The notes under the pieces: model-generated
Database searches by the model: none
The model's input: the letters and a program-made list of their open reading frames with translations, nothing else
Told to the model about the DNA's origin: nothing
Translations under genes and position numbers: made by a program
Shown here: positions 32,638-40,249 of the stretch, in pieces
Layout of the letters: each line of letters begins with the position of its first letter
Position numbering within the stretch: position 1 is the first letter of the stretch
Assembly (NCBI GenBank): GCA_050943935.1
Contig: JBMNQC010000012.1
Location: 1-64,000 of the forward strand
Direction of reading: 5' to 3'
From: Heteroscillospira sp050943935
GTDB taxonomy: Bacteria > Bacillota > Clostridia > Oscillospirales > Oscillospiraceae
Length of the DNA: 64,000 nt

Positions 32638-33392
32638 TGAGCGCCTACACGGGTCTGGCCGGACAGTATGACGCCTTCACCGGAGACGTGCCCTACGGCG
32701 AGTTTGCCGACCTCTATGAGCGTATATTCAGCACCCGGGGTAAAACTCCCCGGGTGCTTTTGGACCTTGCCTGCGGCACGGGAACGCTGGCGCTGGAGAT
32801 GTCCCGCCGGGGCTACGAGCTGATAGCGGCGGACGCCTCGCCGGACATGCTCTCGGAGGTTATGGATAAGTTTTCCGAAGAGCCGGGCTGCGTGCCTCCC
32901 GTGCTCCTGTGCCAGAGCATGCAGGAGCTGGACCTCTACGGCACGGTAGACGCCGTTTATTCCAGCCTGGACAGCTTCAATTACCTCAGCCCCGGCCAGC
33001 TGCCGGAGGTGCTGCGCCGCCTTGCCCTGTTCACCGAGCCGGGCGGCCTGGTAATATTCGACGTAAACACGCCCGAGCGCTTCCGCTCTCTGGACGGTCA
33101 GGTGTTTGTGGACGAGCGGGAGGATGTACTGTGCCTCTGGCGCGCCGAGTTTGACACGGAGCAAAACCGCATAGTCTACGGCATGGATATCTTTGAGCGC
33201 GCGGGCGCGCTCTGGCGCCGGGAGCAGGAGGAGCACATCGAATACGCTCACAGCCTGAGCTTCCTGCGCTCCTGTCTGGGGGAGGCGGGCTTTTACGATA
33301 TAGAGCTCATAGCCGATGGGCCGCAGCATCAGTTCGGCCGGGTATTTTTTGTGGCCGCAAACAGCGGAAAGGGAATGAAAAACAATGGGTGA
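32637..33392 (+). CDS. Class I SAM-dependent methyltransferase
   Basis: A 251-residue cytoplasmic enzyme. SAM-binding motif I reads VLLDLACGTGTLALEMSRRGYELIAADASPDML, followed by motif II/III features (YSSLDSFNYLSPGQLPEVLRRL, PGGLVIFDVNTPERF). It resembles the YodH/TylM1-like family of uncharacterised small-molecule methyltransferases in Firmicutes. The substrate is unknown. It overlaps yerC by one base and hslO by eight bases, indicating translational coupling. Confidence 0.85.
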   Translation: MSAYTGLAGQYDAFTGDVPYGEFADLYERIFSTRGKTPRVLLDLACGTGTLALEMSRRGYELIAADASPDMLSEVMDKFSEEPGCVPPVLLCQSMQELDLYGTVDAVYSSLDSFNYLSPGQLPEVLRRLALFTEPGGLVIFDVNTPERFRSLDGQVFVDEREDVLCLWRAEFDTEQNRIVYGMDIFERAGALWRREQEEHIEYAHSLSFLRSCLGEAGFYDIELIADGPQHQFGRVFFVAANSGKGMKNNG

Positions 33393-34275
33393 GATTATTC
33401 GCGCCGTCTCCGGAGACGGCCTGGTAAAAATATCTGTAATAGAGGGCCGGGACATAGCCGAGCGCGCCCGGATGATACACGGCACAAGCGCCACGGCCAC
33501 CGCAGCGCTGGGACGCAGCCTCTGCGCCACCGCCATACTTGGGGATATGCTCAAGGAGGAAAAAGCCAGCATCACCGTGCGCATAAACGGCGGCGGAGCG
33601 CTGGGCACGCTTATGACCGTTTCAGACAGCAGCGGAAATGTCCGGGGCTATGTCCAGAACCCGGAGGCAGACCTGCCCACAAGGGCCGACGGCAAGCTGG
33701 ATGTGGGCGGCCTCGTTGGCAAAAACGGTATGATGACCGTCAGCCGGGATTTCGGCTACGGCGAGCCGTATATAGGCAGCACCGAGCTTGTGAGCGGCGA
33801 GATTGCCGAGGACTATACATCTTATTATTGCTCCAGCGAGCAGACTCAGGCCGCCTGCGGCCTTGGCGTTCTGGTGGATACGGACCTCTCGGTCCGCTCA
33901 GCCGGTGGATTCCTGGTGCAGCTGCTGCCCGGAGCGGACGACAGCGTGATAAGCGCCCTGGAGGCCAATATCGCCGTCATGCCCGCCGTGTCCGATGTTC
34001 TCATGGCCGGTGACGGCGCGGCGCTGGTGAACTACGTCCTGCTGGGGATGGAGCCGGAGATACTGGAGCGGCATCCGGCGGAATACCGCTGCTATTGCAG
34101 CCGCCAGCGCGTTGCCGCCGCCATTGCCAGCATCGGCGCCAAAGCGCTGGAGGAAATGGCCGCCGATACCCAGCCCACCCGCGTAAGCTGCCAGTTTTGC
34201 GATGCGGAGTATGTCTTTACTCCAGAGGAGATAGGCGAGCTTGCACAGCAGAGCCGGGAGAACGAAAAAAATTAA
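33385..34275 (+). CDS. hslO: Redox-regulated chaperone Hsp33
   Basis: A 296-residue holdase chaperone switched on by oxidative unfolding. The C-terminal zinc centre is complete: CYC near residue 235 and CQFC near residue 271. The N-terminal domain shows ISVIEGRDIAERARMIHGTSATATAALGRSL and the GYVQNPEADLP loop. Length is typical. It is the last gene of the yerC-methyltransferase-hslO unit; the tRNA promoter begins 20 bases after its stop. Confidence 0.93.
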   Translation: MGEIIRAVSGDGLVKISVIEGRDIAERARMIHGTSATATAALGRSLCATAILGDMLKEEKASITVRINGGGALGTLMTVSDSSGNVRGYVQNPEADLPTRADGKLDVGGLVGKNGMMTVSRDFGYGEPYIGSTELVSGEIAEDYTSYYCSSEQTQAACGLGVLVDTDLSVRSAGGFLVQLLPGADDSVISALEANIAVMPAVSDVLMAGDGAALVNYVLLGMEPEILERHPAEYRCYCSRQRVAAAIASIGAKALEEMAADTQPTRVSCQFCDAEYVFTPEEIGELAQQSRENEKN

Positions 34276-34294
34276 AATTTCGGTTAAATATGGC

Positions 34295-34323
34295 TTGACA
34301 ATTACCGGACCATTTAGTATAAT
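34295..34323 (+). promoter_or_regulatory. Promoter of the five-tRNA cluster
   Basis: TTGACA (34295-34300) and TATAAT (34318-34323) are spaced by 17 bases, a full consensus promoter about 30 bases before tRNA-Val. Confidence 0.85.
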
Positions 34324-34352
34324 AACAAAGCCGTCGCAAATGACGGCAAAAT

Positions 34353-34428
34353 GGGAGCATAGCTCAGCTGGGAGAGCACCTGCCTTACAAGCAGGGGGTC
34401 ACAGGTTCGAGCCCTGTTGTTCCCACCA
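34353..34428 (+). tRNA. tRNA-Val (anticodon TAC)
   Basis: A 76-base cloverleaf, acceptor GGGAGCA..TGTTCCC with wobble, anticodon loop CTTACAA, encoded CCA. First of five tRNAs in one transcript. Confidence 0.95.
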
Positions 34429-34431
34429 TAT

Positions 34432-34508
34432 GGCCCAGTAGTTCAGTTGGTTAGAACGCCAGCCTGTCACGCTGGAGGTCGACGGTTCGAGCCCGTTCTG
34501 GGTCGCCA
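34432..34508 (+). tRNA. tRNA-Asp (anticodon GTC)
   Basis: A 77-base cloverleaf with GGCCCAG/CTGGGTC acceptor (one G-U pair), anticodon loop CTGTCAC and encoded CCA. It lies three bases behind tRNA-Val. A strong GC hairpin (34513-34541) without a T run separates it from tRNA-Phe and may be a processing signal. Confidence 0.95.
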
Positions 34509-34553
34509 AAATCCGCGCCGATCCCCGTGGTCGGCGCGGGCCGAATATAATAT

Positions 34554-34629
<76 letters not shown>

Positions 34630-34634
34630 CAATT

Positions 34635-34710
34635 GCGGGCGTAGCTCATCCGGTAGAGCGCCACCTTGCCAAGGTGGAGGTAGCGAGTTCGAGCCTCGTC
34701 GCCCGCTCCA
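34635..34710 (+). tRNA. tRNA-Gly (anticodon GCC)
   Basis: A 76-base cloverleaf with GCGGGCG/CGCCCGC acceptor stem, anticodon loop TTGCCAA and a TCCA end. Confidence 0.95.
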
Positions 34711-34723
34711 TTTTATATCTTGC

Positions 34724-34798
34724 GGCGCCATAGCCAAGTGGTAAGGCAGTGGACTGCAAATCCGCGACTCCCCGGTTCAAATCCGGGTGGCGCCTCCA
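34724..34798 (+). tRNA. tRNA-Cys (anticodon GCA)
   Basis: A 75-base cloverleaf with GGCGCCA/TGGCGCC acceptor stem, anticodon loop CTGCAAA and a TCCA end. Last tRNA of the cluster. Confidence 0.95.
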
Positions 34799-34838
34799 AA
34801 AGAAAACCTGTCGCATTAGCGGCGGGTTTTCTTTTGTA
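34799..34838 (+). terminator. Terminator of the tRNA cluster
   Basis: AAAGAAAACC.. pairs with ..GGTTTTCTTT across CGC/GCG, followed by T-rich sequence. Confidence 0.75.
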
Positions 34839-34946
34839 TTATTCACTATTCATTATTAATTCTTCATTCTTCATTTTGCCTGGTGACAGGTTTTTGATGA
34901 ATAATTAAAAATGAAGTCGCTGCGCTGATGAATAATGAATAATTGA
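34839..34946. repeat. A/T-rich imperfect inverted repeat (ATTCATTATTAATT-type)
   Basis: The left half is built of TATTCATTATTAATTCTTC-like units and the right half of their complement (GATGAATAATGAATAATTG). The layout resembles a small non-coding insertion between the tRNA cluster and the next gene. No coding sequence is present. Confidence 0.5.
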
Positions 34947-35000
34947 TTTTAGCCACAAATCGTGCTACTATCGCAATAGTAGAAGAATGGGGGCGGCACG

Positions 35001-35357
35001 ATGAAATATAATCCCTTGATTGAGAGATCTCTGGATTTTTCGGTGAGCATTGTAAAGCTGCATCAATACCTTATTCGCACAAAAAAGGAGACTGTTATTT
35101 CTAAACAGCTTATCCGCAGCGGAACTTCCATCGGTGCAAATATAAATGAGGCCAACTATGGCCAAAGCCGGGGTGACTTCATTTCCAAAATGCACATCGC
35201 CCTTAAAGAGGCGGCGGAAACAGAGTATTGGCTGCGTGTTTTGATTCGTTCCGAGTATTTGTGCGAGGAAAAAGGAGTCACCATACTGCGCGACTGCCTT
35301 GAACTCAAGCGTATGCTTATAGCCTCCATCAACACCGCCCGGGCAAATAAGCAGTAA
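35001..35357 (+). CDS. Four-helix bundle protein (23S rRNA intervening-sequence type)
   Basis: A 118-residue all-helical protein of the family first seen as ORFs within 23S rRNA intervening sequences. Signatures are LIRSGTSIGANINEANYGQSRGDFISKMHIALKEAAETEYWLRVL. Members form pentamers and often travel as single orphan genes; the cellular role is unclear. The gene sits alone after an A/T-rich repeat and behind a tRNA cluster, a typical place for acquired DNA. A GGGGGCGG site precedes the ATG. Confidence 0.88.
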   Translation: MKYNPLIERSLDFSVSIVKLHQYLIRTKKETVISKQLIRSGTSIGANINEANYGQSRGDFISKMHIALKEAAETEYWLRVLIRSEYLCEEKGVTILRDCLELKRMLIASINTARANKQ

Positions 35358-35365
35358 AATTATTA

Positions 35366-35456
35366 AACTCCCCTGTTAGGGGAGTTTTTGCTTTTTCTTT
35401 CCTCCCCTGTGTAAGGGGAGGTGCCCCGCAGGGGCGGAGGGGTTGACGTCCCCTCC
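35366..35456. repeat. Interspersed palindromic repeat, left of the S-layer gene
   Basis: AACTCCCC-TGTTA-GGGGAGTT (35366-35386) ends the upstream gene. CTCCCCT..AGGGGAG (35402-35420) then leads into GTGCCCCGCAGGGGCGGAGGGGTTG. The same units recur at 38212-38440. Confidence 0.75.
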
Positions 35457-35470
35457 TTCTTTTTTTCACC

Positions 35471-35536
35471 CGTTTGTTACGGTTATGTTACAAACGCTCC
35501 GAAGCAATTGACGCAAAAGTTAAGGCGTGCTATTAT
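35471..35536 (+). promoter_or_regulatory. Promoter region of the SLH-domain protein gene
   Basis: TTGACG (35508-35513) and TATTAT (35531-35536) are 17 bases apart. CGTTTGT/ACAAACG (35471-35496) lies just upstream as an inverted repeat. The 5' leader would be about 100 bases long. Confidence 0.6.
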
Positions 35537-35639
35537 ACATCCGTAACGCGGAAGGATAGCTTAACAAAAGAAGTCCTTTCGCAGAAAAAATGCCCGAGGT
35601 CATGTGCGGGCGAAAAAACTCTATAAGGAGGAAAAACAC

Positions 35640-38105
35640 ATGAAAAGAACTCTCGCACTTGTGCTTGCTCTTGTCATGGTTATCGGCATGATGGCTGTTC
35701 CCGCTTCTGCTGATTTCTCTGACAGCAAAGATGTCAAGTACACCGAGGCTGTTGAGGTTGTCGCTGCTGCCGGCATCATCGAGGGCTTCGAGGATGGTTC
35801 CTTCGATCCCGACGGAACTCTGACCCGTGAGCAGGCCGCTAAGGTCGTTGCTTACATGCTGCTCGGCGAGAAGAACGCTGACGCCCTGAAGGCTACCAGC
35901 GCTCCCTTTGCTGACGTTGCTGCCAACCGCTGGTCCGCCGGCTACATTGCCTACGTTGCCAACGAGGGCATCATCAACGGCCGCGACGACAAGACCTTCG
36001 ACCCCACCGGCAAGGTCACCGCTTTTGAGTTTGCCAAGCTGATGCTGGGCGCTCTGGGCTATAGTGCTTCCATCGAGCAGTACACCGGCTCTTCCTGGGC
36101 CATCAACGTGGGCAAGACCGCTCTTGACATCGGCATGTTCGATGGCAACGAGGGTGCTGACTACAATGCTGCCGCTACCCGCGAGGAAGCCGCTCTCTAC
36201 ATCTTCAACACCCTGCAGGCTGACCTGGTCGCCTATGAGAACAAGGGTTCCGAGATCGACCTGGGCAACGGCATCATCATCTCCACCGGCGCTTCCAAGG
36301 CTGAGGCTGTCACTTCCTCCAAGAAGTATGACACCATCAAGGACGATAAGGACAGCGATGATAAGTACACCGTCCAGTTCGCCGAGAAGTACTTCGAGGA
36401 TCTGGAGCTGGATGTAGACGCTGATGCTTTCGGCCGTCCCGCCAACATCTGGAACTACGACAACGACGAAGTCGGCACCTACGCTCAGGAAGCTGACGAG
36501 ACCTACACCGTGGCCACCAAGGGCAAGGACATCTATGCTGACCTTGGTAAGCCCGATGATGCTGAGTTCACCTATTTTGTTGACGGTGATGAGCTTACCG
36601 CTGACGAAATCAAGGGTGAGGGCTACTATGAGGACTTCGTTATCACCTCCGGTACTGCCGGCGACAAGAAGATCGGCGGCAACGGCGTTCTGGTCGAAGT
36701 TTTCGACATGGACGACAATGAGTATACCGTTGTTGTTATCAACACCTACGTCGCTGAGATTGCCGCTTGGAATGAGGCTGACGAGGATGATGACGAGGAC
36801 GAGTCCGTTGATATTGATCCTATCGGCTATTCTGCTCCCGATGGCGATCTCATTGTCAACTTTGAGACCACTCAGTTCACCGAGGATGACGAGGATGACG
36901 AGACTGTCGTTCTCTACACCGCTGCTCTGAACAGCGATGACAAGTATGAGGTTAAGTCCGTTGTTGCTGCTGAGTCCGTCACCGGCTTCATCTCCAGCAC
37001 CAAGGGCGACTCCAGCTTCGTGCTGGGCGGCGAGACCTACAAGTACAGCGAGAACAGCGAGGGCGAGGCTAAGTACGAGAAGGATGCCGAGGACGCCACC
37101 GCTTATGTTGACGCTTACGGCTATGTCATCTACATTGACATGGAGGCCGCTGCTTCCGACAAGTATGCTTACATCGAGGATGCTACCATCGACGAGGATG
37201 CTTGGGGCGAGAAGACCTACTACGCCAAGCTGGTTCTCGAGAACGGCGAGACCGTCACCGCTACCGTAGACAACTACTATGATACTAACAACGATAAGAT
37301 TACCTCTGGTATTACCGAAGACAGCTTCGACGGCGAAATCGTTTCCTACAAGGTAAACAGCGACGGCGAGTACATCATTTATCAGACTGGCGCTGAGCTG
37401 TCTGCTACTGCCGATGCTAAGTTCGAAATCAACACCGGCCGCTCCGCTATTGTTGCCACTAAGGGCGAAGACACTAAGACCGTTGCCAACGCTAACAGCA
37501 AGACTGTGTTCATTATTGCTGAGCAGGACGACGACGATTGGGAGTACACCACCTACACCGGCATCAAGAACGTTCCTGATGTTGATGGCGGCAAGTATGC
37601 TATCTATAGTGATGACAACTATGCCCGCGTGGTAGTGGTTGTTGATCCTACCGCTTCCTCCACCTCCACCGATGAGGTTGTCTTTGTTGCTTACGACGAG
37701 GATGCTGTTAATGACGTCATCTCCGGCGCCGACTACGACGATTACGTTGTTGTCTACGCTTACGTTGACGGCGAGATCGTTGAGCTGAAGGTTGCTGAGG
37801 ACTCCGATCTGTATACCGAGCTGGAGAAGGGCAACGACATCATCGGCAAGAGCATCAGCTACGACAAGGACGGTCTGGCCACTAAGGTCACCGGTACTCC
37901 CGATACTGAGGAGGGTACTGCCGCCAGCAAGATTGAGGATGATGTGATTACTGTTGATGGTACCGGCTACACCGTCGATACCGACTGCGTCACCTACACC
38001 GTTGAGGATGGCGAGATTTCCAAGGGCGGTTCCGTCCGCGCTAATAGCGAGGTTGTCATCGTTCTGGACGACGATCTGGTAACCACCATCTTCATCCTGA
38101 AGTAA
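35640..38105 (+). CDS. S-layer homology (SLH) domain surface protein, highly acidic
   Basis: An 821-residue exported protein. The signal peptide (residues 1-25, MKRTLALVLALVMVIGMMAVPASA) is followed by SLH repeats at about 28-75 (EGFEDGSFDPDGTLTREQAAKV), 88-140 (INGRDDKTFDPTGKVTAFEFAKL) and a degenerate third at 150-190. These bind secondary cell-wall polymers. The rest is a repetitive, beta-rich domain dense in Asp and Glu (for example EADEDDDEDESVDID and EDDEDDE) with no recognised catalytic motif. A strong GGAGG site and highly biased codons indicate an abundant S-layer or surface-array protein. The ATG at 35640 is fixed by the signal peptide. The protein ends FILK just before a terminator. 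Confidence 0.9.
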   Translation: MKRTLALVLALVMVIGMMAVPASADFSDSKDVKYTEAVEVVAAAGIIEGFEDGSFDPDGTLTREQAAKVVAYMLLGEKNADALKATSAPFADVAANRWSAGYIAYVANEGIINGRDDKTFDPTGKVTAFEFAKLMLGALGYSASIEQYTGSSWAINVGKTALDIGMFDGNEGADYNAAATREEAALYIFNTLQADLVAYENKGSEIDLGNGIIISTGASKAEAVTSSKKYDTIKDDKDSDDKYTVQFAEKYFEDLELDVDADAFGRPANIWNYDNDEVGTYAQEADETYTVATKGKDIYADLGKPDDAEFTYFVDGDELTADEIKGEGYYEDFVITSGTAGDKKIGGNGVLVEVFDMDDNEYTVVVINTYVAEIAAWNEADEDDDEDESVDIDPIGYSAPDGDLIVNFETTQFTEDDEDDETVVLYTAALNSDDKYEVKSVVAAESVTGFISSTKGDSSFVLGGETYKYSENSEGEAKYEKDAEDATAYVDAYGYVIYIDMEAAASDKYAYIEDATIDEDAWGEKTYYAKLVLENGETVTATVDNYYDTNNDKITSGITEDSFDGEIVSYKVNSDGEYIIYQTGAELSATADAKFEINTGRSAIVATKGEDTKTVANANSKTVFIIAEQDDDDWEYTTYTGIKNVPDVDGGKYAIYSDDNYARVVVVVDPTASSTSTDEVVFVAYDEDAVNDVISGADYDDYVVVYAYVDGEIVELKVAEDSDLYTELEKGNDIIGKSISYDKDGLATKVTGTPDTEEGTAASKIEDDVITVDGTGYTVDTDCVTYTVEDGEISKGGSVRANSEVVIVLDDDLVTTIFILK

Positions 38106-38139
38106 TTGCCTGATTACTTCTAAATACTTCGCAATTCCC

Positions 38140-38168
38140 CGGGAGGGCGCTTCGGCGCCCTCCTTTTT
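38140..38168 (+). terminator. Terminator of the SLH protein gene
   Basis: GGAGGGCGC-TTCG-GCGCCCTCC followed by a T run, a UUCG-capped stem. Confidence 0.9.
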
Positions 38169-38211
38169 TATTCTTTTCTTCCCCTCCGTAGAATCCGTTC
38201 CCATCTCTTCA

Positions 38212-38440
38212 CCTCCCCTAACAGGGGAGGTGCCCTCCGCAGAGGGCGGAAGGGTTTAAGCCATCGAATTTCTCTCAAGCAAATTTGATAGATTAAACCC
38301 TTCAGTCGCTTCGCGACAGCTCCCCTGTTAGGGGAGCGGGTTCTACGGTAGTGCCGCGGCGCATCGTAGTGCACAAAACTTTTCCTCCCCTGTTAGGGGA
38401 GGAAAAGAGGGAGCGGACTCTATGGTAGCGCCGCGGCGCC
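38212..38440. repeat. Composite palindromic repeat block, right of the S-layer gene
   Basis: CCTCCCCT..AGGGGAGG occurs at 38212-38230 and 38384-38402, and a shorter TCCCCTGTTAGGGGA at 38321-38335. AGGGTTTAA and TTAAACCCT (about 38252-38301) are inverted around A/T-rich sequence. GGTAGYGCCGCGGCGC is directly repeated near 38347 and 38425. There is no coding content in 38169-38449. Confidence 0.75.
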
Positions 38441-38449
38441 CAAGAAAAC

Positions 38450-38482
38450 AAAAAAGAGTCTCCTATTTGGAGGCTCTTTTTT
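38450..38482. terminator. Terminator of the DUF559 gene
   Basis: AAAAAAGAG and CTC arms fold around TATTT, with CTCTTTTTT on one side and an A run on the other. It overlaps the 3' end of the minus-strand gene. Confidence 0.65.
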
Positions 38483-38822
38483 CAACTAAATCCAATATTC
38501 CGTCGCAGACGCCGGTGAAGTTGGTCATGAGCTCATGGTCATCCACGCGCAGGACGCAGAGTCCGTGCTCTTCGAGAAAGGCGGTGCGACGCCTGTCGTA
38601 CTCCGCCTGCTCCGGCTGGAAGTGCTGCGCGCCGTCCAGCTCCACGGCGAGTTTGGCGGCGGAGCAGTAGAAATCAATAATATACCGGCCGAATACCTCC
38701 TGCCGCCGCCAGCGCGGCTTCAGGGGCCGCAGAGCGGCCCACAGACGGCGCTCGGCCTCGGTGCTGTCTCTGCGCAGCTCCCGGGCGCGCGGGGCGAGAG
38801 AAGCGTTTCTGGGGTGATACAT
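38463..38822 (-). CDS. DUF559 / Vsr-like endonuclease-fold protein
   Basis: A 119-residue protein with the DUF559 pattern: RELRRDSTEAERRLWAALRPLKPRWRRQEVFGRYIIDFYCSAAKLAVELDGAQHF, where the Asp in IIDF, the Glu in AVELDG and the H of QHF mark the restriction-endonuclease-like fold, then RRRTAFLEEHGLCVLRVDDHELM. Members are small, widely spread and often next to repeats or mobile DNA; the substrate is unknown. The gene stands alone beside the repeat block. Confidence 0.85.
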   Translation of the reverse strand: MYHPRNASLAPRARELRRDSTEAERRLWAALRPLKPRWRRQEVFGRYIIDFYCSAAKLAVELDGAQHFQPEQAEYDRRRTAFLEEHGLCVLRVDDHELMTNFTGVCDGILDLVEKRASK

Positions 38823-38844
38823 GGCATCCTCCCGTTTTTAAAAA

Positions 38845-38866
38845 AGCCGCTCCATACGGAGCGGCT
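38845..38866 (-). terminator. Terminator of eno
   Basis: AGCCGCTCC and GGAGCGGCT around four bases, followed by TTTTTT on the minus strand. Confidence 0.9.
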
Positions 38867-38883
38867 CTAATATTGTTATATGC

Positions 38884-40167
38884 TTACTTTACGTTGAAAG
38901 CGTCCATGCCGGGGAAGTTGGCCACGTCGAACAGCTCTTCCTCAATGCGGAGCAGCTGGTTGTACTTGGCAACACGGTCGCTGCGGCTGGGAGCGCCGGT
39001 CTTGATCTGACCTGCGTTGGTGGCAACGGCGATGTCGGCAATGGTGGTGTCCTCAGTCTCGCCGGAGCGGTGAGAGACAACGGCGGTGTAGCCTGCGCGG
39101 TGAGCCATCTGGATAGCGTCCAGAGTCTCGGTCAGGGTACCGATCTGGTTTACCTTGATGAGGATGGAGTTGCCCACGCCCAGCTCAATGCCCTTCTTCA
39201 GGCGCTCGGTGTTGGTGACGAACAGGTCGTCGCCCACCAGCTGGATCTTCTTGCCCAGAGCGTCGGTCAGCATCTTCCAGCCGTCCCAGTCCTCTTCGGC
39301 CATGCCGTCCTCAAGGGAGATGATGGGATATTTCTCGGAGAAGTCGGTCCACATGGCGACCAGGTCCTCGCGGGTCATAACGGTGCCGCGCTTGGGCAGC
39401 TCGTAAACGCCCTTCTCCATGTTGTACCACTCGGAGGAGGCGGCGTCGATGGCGATGCGGAAGTCAACGCCGGGCTTGTAGCCGGCCTTCTCGATGGCGG
39501 CGACCAGAGCCTTCAGAGCATCCTCGTCGCTGTCCAGGTTGGGGGCGTAGCCGCCCTCGTCGCCCACGCCGGTGGCGGGAACGACCTTCTTCAGGCTGTG
39601 GAACACCTCGGCGCACATACGCAGGCCGTTGGCGAAGCTGTCAGCGGAGACGGGCATGATCATGAACTCCTGAATGTCCACGCTGTTGGTGGCGTGAGCG
39701 CCGCCGTTGAGGACGTTCATCATGGGCACGGGCAGGGTCTTGGCGTTTACGCCGCCGATGTAGTTATACAGGCTGTTGCCGGTGGCGATGGCGCCGGCCT
39801 GTGCGCAGGCCAGGGACACGCCCAGAATGGCGTTGGCGCCCAGACGGCTCTTGTTGGGGGTGCCGTCCAGCTCGCAGAGCAGCTTGTCGATGGAAGTCTG
39901 GTCGATTACGTTCAGGCCCACCAGAGCCTCGGCAATCTCGCCGTTGACGTTCTCAACAGCCTTCAGAACGCCCTTGCCCAGATAACGGGCATCGTCGCCG
40001 TCGCGCAGCTCGCAGGCCTCGAAGATGCCGGTGGAAGCGCCGGAGGGAACAGCGGCGCGGCCGACGGTGCCGTCGTCCAGAGTTACCTCGACCTCAACGG
40101 TGGGATTGCCGCGGGAGTCGAGAATCTCTCTTCCCAGGACATCAACGATTTCAAAATACTGTTTCAT
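38884..40167 (-). CDS. eno: Enolase
   Basis: A 427-residue glycolytic enzyme converting 2-phosphoglycerate to phosphoenolpyruvate. Key features are complete: GREILDSRGNPTVEVEV, AVPSGASTG, the catalytic-acid region GDEGGYAPN, the metal ligands Asp in IAIDAASSEWY, Glu in ISLEDGMAEEDW and Asp in LVGDDLF, the catalytic Lys in ILIKVNQIGTLTET, and SHRSGETEDTTIADIAVA. The ATG at 40167 follows AAGGAG. It is the last gene of the minus-strand glycolytic group but also has its own promoter. Confidence 0.98.
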   Translation of the reverse strand: MKQYFEIVDVLGREILDSRGNPTVEVEVTLDDGTVGRAAVPSGASTGIFEACELRDGDDARYLGKGVLKAVENVNGEIAEALVGLNVIDQTSIDKLLCELDGTPNKSRLGANAILGVSLACAQAGAIATGNSLYNYIGGVNAKTLPVPMMNVLNGGAHATNSVDIQEFMIMPVSADSFANGLRMCAEVFHSLKKVVPATGVGDEGGYAPNLDSDEDALKALVAAIEKAGYKPGVDFRIAIDAASSEWYNMEKGVYELPKRGTVMTREDLVAMWTDFSEKYPIISLEDGMAEEDWDGWKMLTDALGKKIQLVGDDLFVTNTERLKKGIELGVGNSILIKVNQIGTLTETLDAIQMAHRAGYTAVVSHRSGETEDTTIADIAVATNAGQIKTGAPSRSDRVAKYNQLLRIEEELFDVANFPGMDAFNVK

Positions 40168-40220
40168 GTTGAATATCTCCTTTTGTATAATTGTTTGAAT
40201 TATGCCGGTTTGCATTAGCT

Positions 40221-40249
40221 ATTATATACCGAAATTCCCGCCGCGTCAA
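40221..40249 (-). promoter_or_regulatory. Internal promoter of eno
   Basis: On the minus strand, TTGACG (40249-40244) and TATAAT (40226-40221) are 17 bases apart. The -35 box overlaps the gpmI stop codon, so eno can be expressed separately from the upstream operon. Confidence 0.75.

Noticed and set aside
35520..38204. 894-codon open frame antisense to the SLH protein
   Set aside because: It mirrors the Asp/Glu codons of the sense gene as Val/Ile/Leu repeats, has no ribosome site, and runs through the promoter and terminator of the real gene.
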